From NCBI RefSeq assembly GCF_002355395.1, contig NZ_AP017315.1, positions 1,550,001 to 1,614,000 of the forward strand: a stretch of DNA of 64,000 nucleotides. The letters are read 5' to 3'. Below are positions 9,289-16,817 of this stretch, in pieces. Positions within the stretch are counted from its first letter, which is position 1. Every line of letters begins with the position of its first letter. The position numbers and the translations under genes are program-made. This DNA is from Microcella alkaliphila. Lineage in GTDB: Bacteria; Actinomycetota; Actinomycetes; Actinomycetales; Microbacteriaceae. The notes beneath the pieces are model-generated. The model saw nothing but the letters and a program-made list of their open reading frames with translations. It ran no database searches and was not told the origin of the DNA.

Positions 9289-9294
9289 TACGCT
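9289..9294 (+). promoter_or_regulatory. Candidate -10 element (TACGCT) of a leaderless SDR transcript
   Basis: TACGCT lies 8 nt before the GTG start of the SDR gene, which has no ribosome site. It belongs to a set of TA-N3-T hexamers 6-8 nt from start codons in this window. Confidence 0.4.
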
Positions 9295-9302
9295 CGGAAC
9301 CC

Positions 9303-10076
9303 GTGAACAGTCCACTTCCCGCTGGCGCACTCGCCGGCAAGACCGCCCTCGTCACGGGATCCTCGCGCGGCATCGGCGCAGACACCGTCCGCTACTTCGC
9401 GGCGGCGGGCGCCAACGTCGTCATCAACTACCGCTCGAAGGCGCCGCGCGCCGACAAGCTCGTCGCGGAGCTGGCCGAGCAGGGAACCGCGGCGATCGCC
9501 GTCGGAGCCGACCTCACCGATCCGGAGTCCGTCGCCGCGATGATGGACACGATCCGCGATCGCTTCGGCTCGCTCGACGTCCTCGTGCTGAACGCCTCCG
9601 GTGGGATGGAGTCGAACATGGGCGAGGACTACGCTCTGCGCCTCAACCGCGATGCGCAGGTGAACGTGCTCGAGCAGGGAACCGCGCTGATGGGCGAGGG
9701 CGGCCGCGTCGTGTTCGTCACGAGCCACCAGGCACACTTCATCCGCACCGTTCCGACCATGCCGGAATACGAGGCGGTCGCGCTCTCGAAGCGTGCGGGC
9801 GAGGATGCTCTGCGCGAGCGCATCGCGGACCTCGCGGAGCGAGGGATCGGCTTCACCGTCGTGTCCGGCGACATGATCGAAGGCACCATCACCGCGACGC
9901 TGCTGGAACGCGCGCGTCCCGGCGCCATCGAGACGCGGAAGGAAGCGGCCGGCAAGCTCTACAACGTCTCAGAGTTCGCCGCGGAAGTCGCGCTCGCCGC
10001 CGTCGAACCCGTACCGGCGGACAACACGCGCCTCGTGGGCGACGTCAGCTACTTCACCGAGTACGCAGGCGAATAG
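9303..10076 (+). CDS. Short-chain dehydrogenase/reductase family oxidoreductase
   Basis: This 257-residue Rossmann-fold oxidoreductase has the cofactor loop VTGSSRGIGADT and a downstream NASGG strand. The usual YxxxK catalytic pair is not seen. Instead there is EYEAVALSKRAGEDAL, with Tyr and Lys seven residues apart, as in an atypical SDR subgroup. The substrate cannot be told. The GTG start follows a TACGCT -10-like hexamer by 8 nt and no ribosome site is present. The Nudix gene begins 3 nt after its stop, so the two probably form an operon. Confidence 0.85.
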   Translation: MNSPLPAGALAGKTALVTGSSRGIGADTVRYFAAAGANVVINYRSKAPRADKLVAELAEQGTAAIAVGADLTDPESVAAMMDTIRDRFGSLDVLVLNASGGMESNMGEDYALRLNRDAQVNVLEQGTALMGEGGRVVFVTSHQAHFIRTVPTMPEYEAVALSKRAGEDALRERIADLAERGIGFTVVSGDMIEGTITATLLERARPGAIETRKEAAGKLYNVSEFAAEVALAAVEPVPADNTRLVGDVSYFTEYAGE

Positions 10077-10078
10077 TC

Positions 10079-10540
10079 ATGGGGCCGACGCCCGGCCTGC
10101 GACGCACCTCCCGCATCCTCGTGGTCGCATCCGATGGAGCCGCGCTGCTGTTCTTCACCGCGGCTCCCGACTCGTCGCGCTTCGCGCGGTGGATCACGCC
10201 GGGCGGCGGGGTCGACCCCGGAGAAACGCACGCTCAGGCCGCGGTGCGCGAGCTGTTCGAGGAGACGGGGCTGGAAGTCGACAACGTGGGCGCGAGCATC
10301 CACTCGTTCGATTTCGATGTGCGCTGGGACGAAGCCGATCACGATCGGGGTCACGCCGTGTACTACGTTCTTCGCGTCGCGGAACGTTTCGAACCGTCGA
10401 ATGCGAACTGGACGCCCGACGAGCACGTCGACGTGACCGCGCACCGCTGGGCGACAGCGGACGACCTTGAGTCGGGTACCGAGCCGTTCGAGCCCGCGCA
10501 CCTCCCCGACCTGATTCGGCTGGCGGCGAGGTCCGTCTGA
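10079..10540 (+). CDS. Nudix hydrolase
   Basis: This 153-residue protein has a complete Nudix box from GGGVDPGE through RELFEETGLEV (residues about 41-64), the Mg-binding loop that cleaves nucleoside-diphosphate-linked substrates. The N-terminal strand RTSRILVVASDG and the C-terminal RWATADDLESG fit the domain limits. The substrate cannot be predicted from sequence. It starts 3 nt after the SDR stop and ends 4 nt from the convergent terC gene. Confidence 0.9.
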   Translation: MGPTPGLRRTSRILVVASDGAALLFFTAAPDSSRFARWITPGGGVDPGETHAQAAVRELFEETGLEVDNVGASIHSFDFDVRWDEADHDRGHAVYYVLRVAERFEPSNANWTPDEHVDVTAHRWATADDLESGTEPFEPAHLPDLIRLAARSV

Positions 10541-10544
10541 CGCG

Positions 10545-11564
10545 TCAGGAACGCGTCAACTCTTTGCGACCGAACACTGCCTCGGCGCTCGCCAGCTCGT
10601 CGTCGGTGGCTTCGCGGAACGGCGGAGCCTGGTCGACCCCAGGCGCGTGGCGACCCTGGCCACGCGTCTTCACGATGCTCGCCACGATCGCAGTGGTCAG
10701 GATCAGAGCGATGACGGCCAGTGATATGGCGGTCGGCACGTGCAGCACGTCGATCAGGGCAAGCTTTGCACCCACCCACAGCAGGACGACCGCGAGCCCG
10801 ATCTTCAAGTACACAAAACGGTGAATGAGGTCGGCAAGCAGGAAGTACAGCGCTCGCAGCCCGAGGATGGCGAACGCATTGGCGGTGAATACAATGAACG
10901 CCTCCTGGCTCACGCCAAAGATCGCGGGAATCGAGTCGACAGCGAAAATGATGTCGCTCACCTCGACGAGCACGAGCACGGCGAGCAGGGGAGTGGCGTA
11001 GACGACGCCCGCGCGACGGATCACAAATTTCTGCCCGTAATACGCGTCGGTCATGGGGGTCACGCGCTGGAACCACCGCATCACCTTCGAGTTGGCGACG
11101 TCGATGTGGTCGTTACGCTTCACGATCATCGTGATGGCCGTGTAGATGAGGAAGGCCGCGAAGATGTACAGCACCCAACCGAATTGGCTGATGAGCACGG
11201 CGCCCACGCCGATGAAGATCCCGCGGAATACGAGGGCGCCCAACACGCCCAAGAACAGTACGCGGTGCTGATACTGCCGCGGCACCCCGAAGAAGGTGAA
11301 GATGATCGCCCAGACGAAGACGTTGTCGACCGAGAGCGACTTCTCGATGAGGTACCCGGCGTAGTACTGCTGGCCGAACTCGGCGCCCCACACCGCCCAC
11401 ACGATGCCGCCGAAGATGACGCCGACGACGATATAGAAGAGGCTCCAGAGAGCGGCCTCGCGCACGCCGATGACGTGCGCCTTTCGGTGCGCGAACAGAT
11501 CGATCGCGAGCAAAGCGATGATGGCGCCGATGACGGCGAACCAGACCCAGAGAGCGACGTCCAT
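10545..11564 (-). CDS. TerC-family membrane transporter (probable Mn2+ exporter)
   Basis: This integral membrane protein of 339 residues has about nine helices. The two acidic family motifs are in the membrane: SVDNVFVWAIIF and EVSDIIFAVDSIPA. TerC/Alx proteins export manganese, and this assignment is strengthened by the yybP-ykoY riboswitch directly upstream. The ATG at 11562-11564 has an AGGAG ribosome site, and that site can be sequestered in a hairpin of the leader. The C-terminal tail (after RGQGRHAPG) is soluble and acidic. Confidence 0.92.
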   Translation of the reverse strand: MDVALWVWFAVIGAIIALLAIDLFAHRKAHVIGVREAALWSLFYIVVGVIFGGIVWAVWGAEFGQQYYAGYLIEKSLSVDNVFVWAIIFTFFGVPRQYQHRVLFLGVLGALVFRGIFIGVGAVLISQFGWVLYIFAAFLIYTAITMIVKRNDHIDVANSKVMRWFQRVTPMTDAYYGQKFVIRRAGVVYATPLLAVLVLVEVSDIIFAVDSIPAIFGVSQEAFIVFTANAFAILGLRALYFLLADLIHRFVYLKIGLAVVLLWVGAKLALIDVLHVPTAISLAVIALILTTAIVASIVKTRGQGRHAPGVDQAPPFREATDDELASAEAVFGRKELTRS

Positions 11565-11605
11565 GGTGCAGTTCTCCTGACCACCCGACACGCGGGTGAT
11601 GATCA
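11565..11605 (-). promoter_or_regulatory. Ribosome-site sequestering hairpin (riboswitch expression platform)
   Basis: On the minus strand CTCCTGA pairs with TCAGGAG (7 bp) and CACCCG with CGGGTG (6 bp) around the loop CGTGT. The 3' arm contains the AGGAG ribosome site of terC. The 5' arm (CCTCC) is also the 3' strand of the aptamer P1 helix, so aptamer folding and ribosome-site occlusion exclude each other. Confidence 0.6.
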
Positions 11606-11702
11606 GGAGGTCTCTCCCAACCGGCGAACCGGTCCGTGGCCCCGGGTTCGATTGCGAACCGTGGTGACGAGGCGACGTCGAGTGCGGGGATACTCCCCTC
11701 CG
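11606..11702 (-). ncRNA. yybP-ykoY manganese riboswitch
   Basis: Read on the minus strand the leader has the conserved GGGGAGTA after a GGAGG strand. Then come the CGTCACCACGG-like segment (here CTCGTCACCACGG), a CCCGGGG stretch, the ACCGGTTCGCCGGT hairpin, and GAGAGACCTCC closing P1 (GGAGG with CCTCC). This order matches yybP-ykoY elements, known Mn2+ sensors that turn on TerC/Alx-type exporters. A weak promoter (TTGGCA near 11734-11739, TCTAGT at 11709-11714, spacing 19) may drive it. Confidence 0.85.
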
Positions 11703-11783
11703 CGCGCAACTAGAGCACACCGCGGGGCTCCTGTGCCAATCGGCACGCGGGTACTTTTCAGCGTCACGCGCTGAAATCGCGAC

Positions 11784-12080
11784 ATGGATGCGCCGGGAAG
11801 CTACGACACGGAACTCGCCGTGGCGAGCATCCCGCCGTTTTTCGACTCGCCGGTGTCTGGCCTCTTGATCGTGGTGTTCGCGTCCGGGCTGTGGGCGCTC
11901 ACCCCGCTGCACGCCCATCGACAGTGGATGCGCGACTCGACGCTCATGGCGTGGGTCGCCATCGTCATCATCGCTGGGCCCATCGGCGCACTCAGGTGGT
12001 TTGCGTGGGGGAGGCCGGCGGTTCGCCGCTACGGCGTGTCGGGGGAGAAAGGTCTGGTCACGGGCAACGACTACCCCTAG
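11784..12080 (+). CDS. Small membrane protein with PLDc_N-like motif
   Basis: The predicted 98-residue protein has two membrane helices (GLLIVVFASGLWALTPLH and WVAIVIIAGPIGALRWFAW) and ends the second one with GPIGALRWFAWGRP. That resembles the short PLDc_N domain (inner-membrane GP-GAL-WF-GRP pattern). It is divergent from terC, and its start lies about 80 nt from the riboswitch, so the two promoters share this gap. The gene downstream has its own -10 element. It may well be real, but I rely on composition and the motif only. Confidence 0.55.
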   Translation: MDAPGSYDTELAVASIPPFFDSPVSGLLIVVFASGLWALTPLHAHRQWMRDSTLMAWVAIVIIAGPIGALRWFAWGRPAVRRYGVSGEKGLVTGNDYP

Positions 12081-12083
12081 AGT
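12078..12083 (+). promoter_or_regulatory. Candidate -10 element (TAGAGT) of a leaderless lipoprotein gene
   Basis: TAGAGT ends 6 nt before the ATG at 12090, overlapping the stop codon of the preceding gene. There is no ribosome site, which suggests that transcription begins at or next to the start codon. Confidence 0.45.
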
Positions 12084-12089
12084 CGGGGC

Positions 12090-12866
12090 ATGCTCACACT
12101 TTTTCTGCGTTCTGCTCAGCATCGACGCGTCGCTGTCGCATCCACTGTCGCTGCGGCAGCGCTCGTCATGGCGGCATGCGCAGGGGGAGTGGACACCGCC
12201 GAGTCCGACCCGACGGGCGAGGCGCCGATCCTCGAAATCATCGACGCGACGCCGTCCGTGCTGACCGGCGTGGGGCCGACGCTCGAAAAGCCGATCATGC
12301 TCGACATTCCCGAAGGATCAAACTCGTTCCGCATCGAGTTCGACTGCGAAGGCCCCGGCGCGTTCGCCATTGAGTTCGGCACCATGCTGGAGGCCACCGC
12401 GGGTTCGCACCGCGGCGAGTGCTCCTCCACCAGCGAATTCGTCTGGCCTATTACCGAGTCGTTCCGCTCGGCCCTGCGCATCTTCGTCCATGACGAGGCA
12501 TCGTGGACGCTGACGCCGGCGTTCTCGCCGATGCCGTTCCTGACCGACGCGTCGATCGGTGCGGACTGCGCTGCGTTCGTTCCCATCGTGAGCGCCCTGT
12601 CGAATGCGGATCACGGCTACCGCTACTACAACGCCGTAGATGAAGACGAGTGGAGCGAGCGCATCGCGCTCGCCACGGCCGACCTCGACGCCCTCGCCGC
12701 CTCCGCGGAATCCGAACTGAAGGACGTGTTTGCCGGCGTGCGGGCAACACTCGGGGGAGACGTCGGGATGGCACTCGATAGCGCGTACGACGCGGTCACC
12801 ACCATCCACACGGCGTGCAGTCGCAACCACACGGCGGTCTACTACATGGCGGAGTTTGGCGGATGA
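12090..12866 (+). CDS. Putative lipoprotein of unknown function
   Basis: I do not recognise this 258-residue protein. The N-terminus has a basic start, a hydrophobic stretch and a lipobox-like VMAAC with the cysteine at residue 30, so export and lipidation are likely (lnt is encoded in this window). The mature part is acidic and has cysteines near residues 110, 116, 156 and 248 that could form disulphides. A -10-like TAGAGT is 6 nt from the ATG. The next gene overlaps its stop by ATGA, and a further one overlaps that by GTGA, so three genes are translationally coupled. Confidence 0.75.
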   Translation: MLTLFLRSAQHRRVAVASTVAAAALVMAACAGGVDTAESDPTGEAPILEIIDATPSVLTGVGPTLEKPIMLDIPEGSNSFRIEFDCEGPGAFAIEFGTMLEATAGSHRGECSSTSEFVWPITESFRSALRIFVHDEASWTLTPAFSPMPFLTDASIGADCAAFVPIVSALSNADHGYRYYNAVDEDEWSERIALATADLDALAASAESELKDVFAGVRATLGGDVGMALDSAYDAVTTIHTACSRNHTAVYYMAEFGG

Positions 12867-13150
12867 GCGTGACCGAGTTCCCGCCGCCCGTTGCGGGTGC
12901 GGAGTTGGTGCTCCCGCCGCTTTACGACGCCGTCTGGTCGATGGCCGTCCTCATCGTGGTCATACCGCTCGTCTGCGCGATTGTGTCCATTTCCCGGCAC
13001 CGCGACGGACTCACGAGCCTGGCCCTCGTCGGCTGGTTGCTCCTGGTCGTCTTTCTACAGGTCATCGGACCGCTGCTGTGGTTCCTGATTGGCCGTCCGC
13101 ACACGCGAGATCGCTTACTGGTTTCGACAGACGCGAGTGTGCGGCGGTGA
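12863..13150 (+). CDS. Small membrane protein with PLDc_N-like motif (second copy)
   Basis: The 95-residue protein has two membrane helices (SMAVLIVVIPLVCAIVSI and LVGWLLLVVFLQVIGPLLWFL). The second closes with IGPLLWFLIGRP, similar to the small membrane protein at 11784-12080. It overlaps the lipoprotein gene before it (ATGA) and the acetyltransferase after it (GTGA). Function is unknown. The pattern resembles the phospholipase D N-terminal membrane domain that often stands alone in actinobacteria. Confidence 0.7.
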   Translation: MSVTEFPPPVAGAELVLPPLYDAVWSMAVLIVVIPLVCAIVSISRHRDGLTSLALVGWLLLVVFLQVIGPLLWFLIGRPHTRDRLLVSTDASVRR

Positions 13151-13527
13151 CGTACGAGGTCCGCACCGCCACTGCTGGTGACGCCACGGTTCCGACGCAG
13201 CGCATCGCCGTGGCGGAACGCGACGCCGAGATCATCGGCTTCGCATCGTCCGGGCCACCGCTCGATGAGTCCGATCGGGCGACCGGAGCCGGGCGCCAGC
13301 TGTACACCCTGTACGTGCTCGCTGAGCACCACGGAACCGGCATCGGCCAGCAATTGCTGGATGCTGTGGTCACCGACGAGGATGACACGGTTCGGTGGGT
13401 GGCAAAGCGCAACCCGCGCGCTCAGGCGTTCTACCGCCGCAACGGATTCCGATTCGACGGAACGGTCAAGCCCGACGACCGGGTGCCGACGTTTCTCGAG
13501 GCCCGAATGGTGCGCATCGCCGAGTAG
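13147..13527 (+). CDS. GNAT-family N-acetyltransferase
   Basis: This compact 126-residue protein has the acetyl-CoA-binding motif A in YVLAEHHGTGIGQQLLDAV and the late GNAT strand PRAQAFYRRNGFRFDG. The GTG start at 13147 overlaps the preceding stop. The N-terminal strands that normally open the GNAT fold are short, so this is a small member of the family. The acceptor is unknown. Its stop lies 5 nt from the candidate dif site. Confidence 0.85.
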   Translation: MTYEVRTATAGDATVPTQRIAVAERDAEIIGFASSGPPLDESDRATGAGRQLYTLYVLAEHHGTGIGQQLLDAVVTDEDDTVRWVAKRNPRAQAFYRRNGFRFDGTVKPDDRVPTFLEARMVRIAE

Positions 13528-13532
13528 GACCA

Positions 13533-13560
13533 ATATCCGATAATCTGCATTATGTCAGAT
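13533..13560. other. Candidate chromosome dimer resolution site dif
   Basis: A 28-bp site has the 11-6-11 dif layout: XerC arm ATATCCGATAA, spacer TCTGCA, XerD arm TTATGTCAGAT. The XerD arm shares TTATGT and a terminal AT with the E. coli dif arm, and the central CGATAAT...CATTATGTCA agrees with the actinobacterial dif pattern as I remember it. It is in a noncoding gap between an acetyltransferase and a decayed gene. If right, the replication terminus is here. Confidence 0.7.
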
Positions 13561-13615
13561 CAAGAGCGATTCGACCCCGGTAGTGACGTTCGCGCCGCTC
13601 CCCGCGCCGCTGCAC

Positions 13616-13771
13616 TCAGTCCGCGAGTCCGAGCAGCGGCCGGACCTCGACGCGGCGATTGCATGCGCGCGATGCGGCGACCGCCACGTGTCGTGCCGCG
13701 TCGATGGCCGCCCCTTCGTCGGAGGTGGCCGAGCCGCTGACGGTATCGATGACGCCTAGAAAGAAGTGCAC
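13616..13771 (-). pseudogene. YciI-family protein remnant with internal deletion
   Basis: A 51-residue frame begins GTG-HFFLGVIDTVSGSATSDE, which is the N-terminus typical of YCII-domain proteins (about 95-130 residues). It runs directly into SRACNRRVEVRPLL, which resembles the C-terminus of the same family. The middle of the domain, with the conserved His-Asp region, is missing without a frameshift. I read this as an in-frame internal deletion that leaves a nonfunctional remnant. It lies 55 bp from the candidate dif site. Confidence 0.55.
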
Positions 13772-13820
13772 GGCACCGAGCCTAGATCGGCCCGGGTTCC
13801 CCGTGCGCGTCGACGGCATT

Positions 13821-13848
13821 GTGCACCTAAAGTGCAGTATAGTGCACT
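13821..13848 (+). promoter_or_regulatory. Candidate operator: three phased AGTGCA half-sites, with -10 element TATAGT
   Basis: GTGCA recurs at 13821, 13832 and 13842, so on one face of the helix. The last two form the palindrome AGTGCAGTATAGTGCACT (13831-13848). Within it TATAGT (13838-13843) is a good -10 box 6 nt before the ATG at 13850. The regulator encoded next, or a relative, would cover the promoter if it bound here, so autorepression is likely. Confidence 0.6.
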
Positions 13849-13849
13849 C

Positions 13850-14431
13850 ATGGACACGTCGGCCAGCGCCCCCGATGAACTCGCCGCCGCGATCGGTGCC
13901 CGCGTGCGCGATGCACGCATCCGTCGGTCGCTCACGCTCGATCAGCTCGCTGCGTCTGCGGACGTGTCGCGGCGGATGCTCGTCAACGTCGAGCAGGGAT
14001 CCGCCAATCCCAGCGTCGCCACCCTGTTGCGGCTTGCGCAGGCTCTCGGTCTCGGTCTTCCCGAACTCGTCGAGCCGCCGCGCGCTGGCGACGTGGCGGT
14101 CTCCCCGGCGGGATCAGCTCCGGTGCTGTGGCGCGGTGACGCCGGTGGTACCGCATCCCTGCTTGCCAGCGCGAAGACCCCCGACGTGCTCGAGCTCTGG
14201 ACCTGGACCATGCACCCCGGAGAGACGCGAGACAGCGACGCTCACCCCACGGGCGCGCGCGAGCTGGTGCACGTTATCGCCGGCACGCTCGAGTTGATCG
14301 TTGACGGCGACCGACACAGGCTCGGCGCGGGGGCCGCGGCGAGCTTTCCGGGAGATCGGCCCCACAGTTACCGACCCGCCGACGGCGAACCCGTCACGTT
14401 CATCCTCACCGTCTTCGAGCCGGCCCCGTGA
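13850..14431 (+). CDS. XRE-family regulator with C-terminal cupin domain
   Basis: The protein has 193 residues. The N-terminal HTH_3 domain (about 10-66) includes RSLTLDQLAASADVSRRMLVNVEQG with the expected recognition helix. The C-terminal cupin barrel (about 110-190) includes MHPGETRDSDAH and GDRPHSYRPADG, probably a small-ligand sensor. The start at 13850 follows a palindromic operator and -10 box by 1-6 nt, so the transcript is probably leaderless and autoregulated. The EamA exporter downstream overlaps by GTGA; the pair is likely a substrate-induced efflux unit. Confidence 0.9.
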   Translation: MDTSASAPDELAAAIGARVRDARIRRSLTLDQLAASADVSRRMLVNVEQGSANPSVATLLRLAQALGLGLPELVEPPRAGDVAVSPAGSAPVLWRGDAGGTASLLASAKTPDVLELWTWTMHPGETRDSDAHPTGARELVHVIAGTLELIVDGDRHRLGAGAAASFPGDRPHSYRPADGEPVTFILTVFEPAP

Positions 14432-15324
14432 GCGTGCTCGAACGGGGAGCGGCCCGCGCGACCGCCGCCACTCCCCCGTGGACGCTCGCCGTCGCGGCGA
14501 TGCTCATGATCCAACTCGGCTCGGCCCTGTCGGCGGCCCTGCTCATTCCCGAGCTGGGGGCCGGCGGCACCGCCTGGCTCCGCCTGACGCTCGGCGCGAT
14601 CATCCTCGTCGCGATCGCCCGGCCGCCCCTGCGATCGATCCGCCGCAGCGACGTGCTGCCGCTCCTTGGGCTGGGGGTAGCGACCGGCCTCATGACGGTG
14701 TTCTTCCTTGCCGCTCTCGCGCGCATCCCCCTCGGCATCGCCGTCGCGATCGAATTTCTCGGTCCTCTCGCCGTCGCCGCGCTGCGCCGACCGAGCGGTC
14801 GAGCGCTGGCGTGGCCGCTGCTCGCCCTCGCGGGCGTCGTGCTCATGACCGAGCCGTGGCGCGACACCGTCGACCCGATCGGGGTGCTGTTTGCGGCCCT
14901 TGCCGGCACCGGCTGGGGCATCTACATCGTGCTCACGCAGAAGGTGGGCGACCGATTCAGCGGCATTCGCGCTCTCTCGATCACGATCCCGATTGCCGCG
15001 CTCACGGCCGCGCTCATCGGCGTGCCCCAGGCGGTCGGCTCGCTGCGGCTGGAGCACCTCATCATCGGAGCTGGGCTGGCGCTTCTCGTGCCCGTCGTGC
15101 CTTTCGCCCTCGAGATGGTCGCTCTTCGCCGCATGACGGCCACCGCGTTCGGCACCCTCATGGCCGTCGAGCCCGCGATCGGCCTCGTCATCGGGATGCT
15201 CGTGCTGCTGCAGGTACCGGGGCTCGCGCAGATCGCGGGGATCGCCCTCGTCGTCATCGCGGGGGCGGCCGCTCAGCGAGGCGGACGCCGCTCGGCACCC
15301 CCGCTGGCCGCTCAGCCGACGTGA
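14428..15324 (+). CDS. EamA/DMT-family transporter
   Basis: This 298-residue protein has ten predicted membrane helices in two EamA repeats (WTLAVAAMLMIQLGSALSAAL... and GWGIYIVLTQKVGDRFSGI...). The LRLTLGAIILVAIARPP and EMVALRRMTATAFGTLMAVEPAIG segments are typical of RhtA-like amino-acid or metabolite exporters. The GTG start overlaps the regulator stop (GTGA), so expression is tied to the XRE-cupin gene. The 3' end overlaps the convergent thiD/tenA gene by 13 nt. The substrate is unknown. Confidence 0.9.
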   Translation: MSVLERGAARATAATPPWTLAVAAMLMIQLGSALSAALLIPELGAGGTAWLRLTLGAIILVAIARPPLRSIRRSDVLPLLGLGVATGLMTVFFLAALARIPLGIAVAIEFLGPLAVAALRRPSGRALAWPLLALAGVVLMTEPWRDTVDPIGVLFAALAGTGWGIYIVLTQKVGDRFSGIRALSITIPIAALTAALIGVPQAVGSLRLEHLIIGAGLALLVPVVPFALEMVALRRMTATAFGTLMAVEPAIGLVIGMLVLLQVPGLAQIAGIALVVIAGAAAQRGGRRSAPPLAAQPT

Positions 15325-16817
15325 CCGGGGTCAGTCGCGGTGTACGCAGAGGACACCTCGGTCCCGCGCCAGGCTTCGTCGAAGAAGTCCCTCTCCCAGA
15401 TCAGCGAGACGTCGTGGGCGCGCTCCATTGACCGACGCTGCTCGTGACTCGCTGTAGCGGCGATGCGGGATGCGACCGACTCCGCGAGCGCGCTCGTGCG
15501 CAAGAACTGGGGGTCACCGTACGCATCGAGCCACTCGGCGTACGGGTGGCCCGCCCTCTCGATCGGCGCGAAGCGACGGCCCAGGTCCGCGTACACCGTA
15601 AAGCACGGCAGCACCGCCGCGACCGTTTCGGCATAGTCGCCCCGGGCCGCCGTGCGTTCCAGGTGGTCGAGGTAGCCCACCGTCACCGGAGCGGGCATCC
15701 CGACGTCCTCGCCCACGATGCGGCGGTGCAGGCGCTCGACCTCGAGGTCCGCGCCCTCGGCCGAAGCCGCCCAGAACTCTCGATCATCCGTCGTAGGTGC
15801 GAGCTCGGCGAGGCGACGCAGCACGCGCCCGTAACCCGCCAGGTAGTGGGCGTCCTGACGGAGGTATTCCGCCATGTGCCCGCGGCATAGGGAGCCGTCG
15901 GCCAATCCGCGGACGAACGAGACAGCGAGAATGTCGGCCCGTACGGCGGCACCGCGATCCCACGCGCTGCGTGCCCACGACCCGTTCTCGCGGTCAGCAG
16001 AGGTGCGCGGGTCGAGCGCGTGCAGGTGATCGATCGGCCCGTTGCCCGAGCCTACGGCGAGCCCCTCCCCCGCGCGGATCGCGGCGGTGAGCCACGCTTT
16101 CACCTGAACGAGTCCGTCCTCCCAGGTGGCGCCGTCCGCCCGCACTGTTGCCAGAGCGGCCGAGAGCGAGCAACCCGTGCCATGGGTGTTGCGGCTCTCC
16201 ACCCGCTCCCCCGGCACCTCGTACACGTCGTCGCTGTCGACGAGTGCATCGGGCGCGCTCGGACCGGCGAGGTGGCCGCCCTTCACGACGACCCGCGCGC
16301 CGGTTTGCCTCGACAGTCGCCGTCCCTGATCGAGGGCGTCCGACCACGAGGCAGCGCGAGGGGCGCCGACGAGGGCCGCGAGCTCATCGAGGTTGGGCGT
16401 GATGAGGTGCGCCGCACGTGCCAGCTCGAGCACCGCCCGCTCGGCGGCAGCGTCCAGCAGTCGGTGCCCGCTCGTCGAGATCATGACCGGGTCGAGGACC
16501 ACGACGGCGGGGCGGGTGCGCCGCACCCACTCGGCGACGACCTCCACGATGGGAGCGGAGAAGAGCATCCCGATCTTGACCGCATCGACCGCAATGTCGT
16601 CGGAGACCGCACGGAGTTGATCCGCCACGAACTCGGCCGGCGGAGCGTGGACGCCGTCGACGGCGCGCGTGTTCTGTGCCGTGAGCGCTGTGATGGCGGC
16701 CATGCCGTAGCCGCCGAATGCCGCGATCGACTTCAAGTCGGCCTGGATGCCCGCCCCGCCGCTCGGATCGGATCCGGCGATCGCGAGGACGCGAGGACGC
16801 GACGGCCGGGCGCTCAT
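15312..16817 (-). CDS. thiD: Bifunctional HMP/HMP-phosphate kinase ThiD fused to TenA
   Basis: This 501-residue fusion belongs to thiamine synthesis. Residues 1 to about 265 are the ThiD ribokinase-like domain (VLAIAGSDPSGGAGIQADLKS, LDPVMISTSGHRLL, GTGCSLSAALA). Residues from about 280 are a TenA domain (FVRGLADGSLCRGHMAEYLRQDAHYLAGYGR), which salvages aminopyrimidine breakdown products. It is the last gene of the thiM-thiE-thiD operon; its ATG overlaps the thiE stop (ATGA). The operon is headed by a TPP riboswitch. Confidence 0.95.
   Translation of the reverse strand: MSARPSRPRVLAIAGSDPSGGAGIQADLKSIAAFGGYGMAAITALTAQNTRAVDGVHAPPAEFVADQLRAVSDDIAVDAVKIGMLFSAPIVEVVAEWVRRTRPAVVVLDPVMISTSGHRLLDAAAERAVLELARAAHLITPNLDELAALVGAPRAASWSDALDQGRRLSRQTGARVVVKGGHLAGPSAPDALVDSDDVYEVPGERVESRNTHGTGCSLSAALATVRADGATWEDGLVQVKAWLTAAIRAGEGLAVGSGNGPIDHLHALDPRTSADRENGSWARSAWDRGAAVRADILAVSFVRGLADGSLCRGHMAEYLRQDAHYLAGYGRVLRRLAELAPTTDDREFWAASAEGADLEVERLHRRIVGEDVGMPAPVTVGYLDHLERTAARGDYAETVAAVLPCFTVYADLGRRFAPIERAGHPYAEWLDAYGDPQFLRTSALAESVASRIAATASHEQRRSMERAHDVSLIWERDFFDEAWRGTEVSSAYTATDPGHVG

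Noticed and set aside
10740..11774. + strand frame of 344 codons opposite terC
   Set aside because: It is antisense to TerC and the riboswitch, and its translation is dominated by Glu, Asp, His and Arg.
13552..13740. 62-codon + strand frame (MSDQERFDPGS...) starting inside the candidate dif site
   Set aside because: It turns into an Arg/Pro-rich sequence typical of out-of-frame high-GC DNA and is antisense to the YciI remnant. Its ATG is part of the XerD arm.
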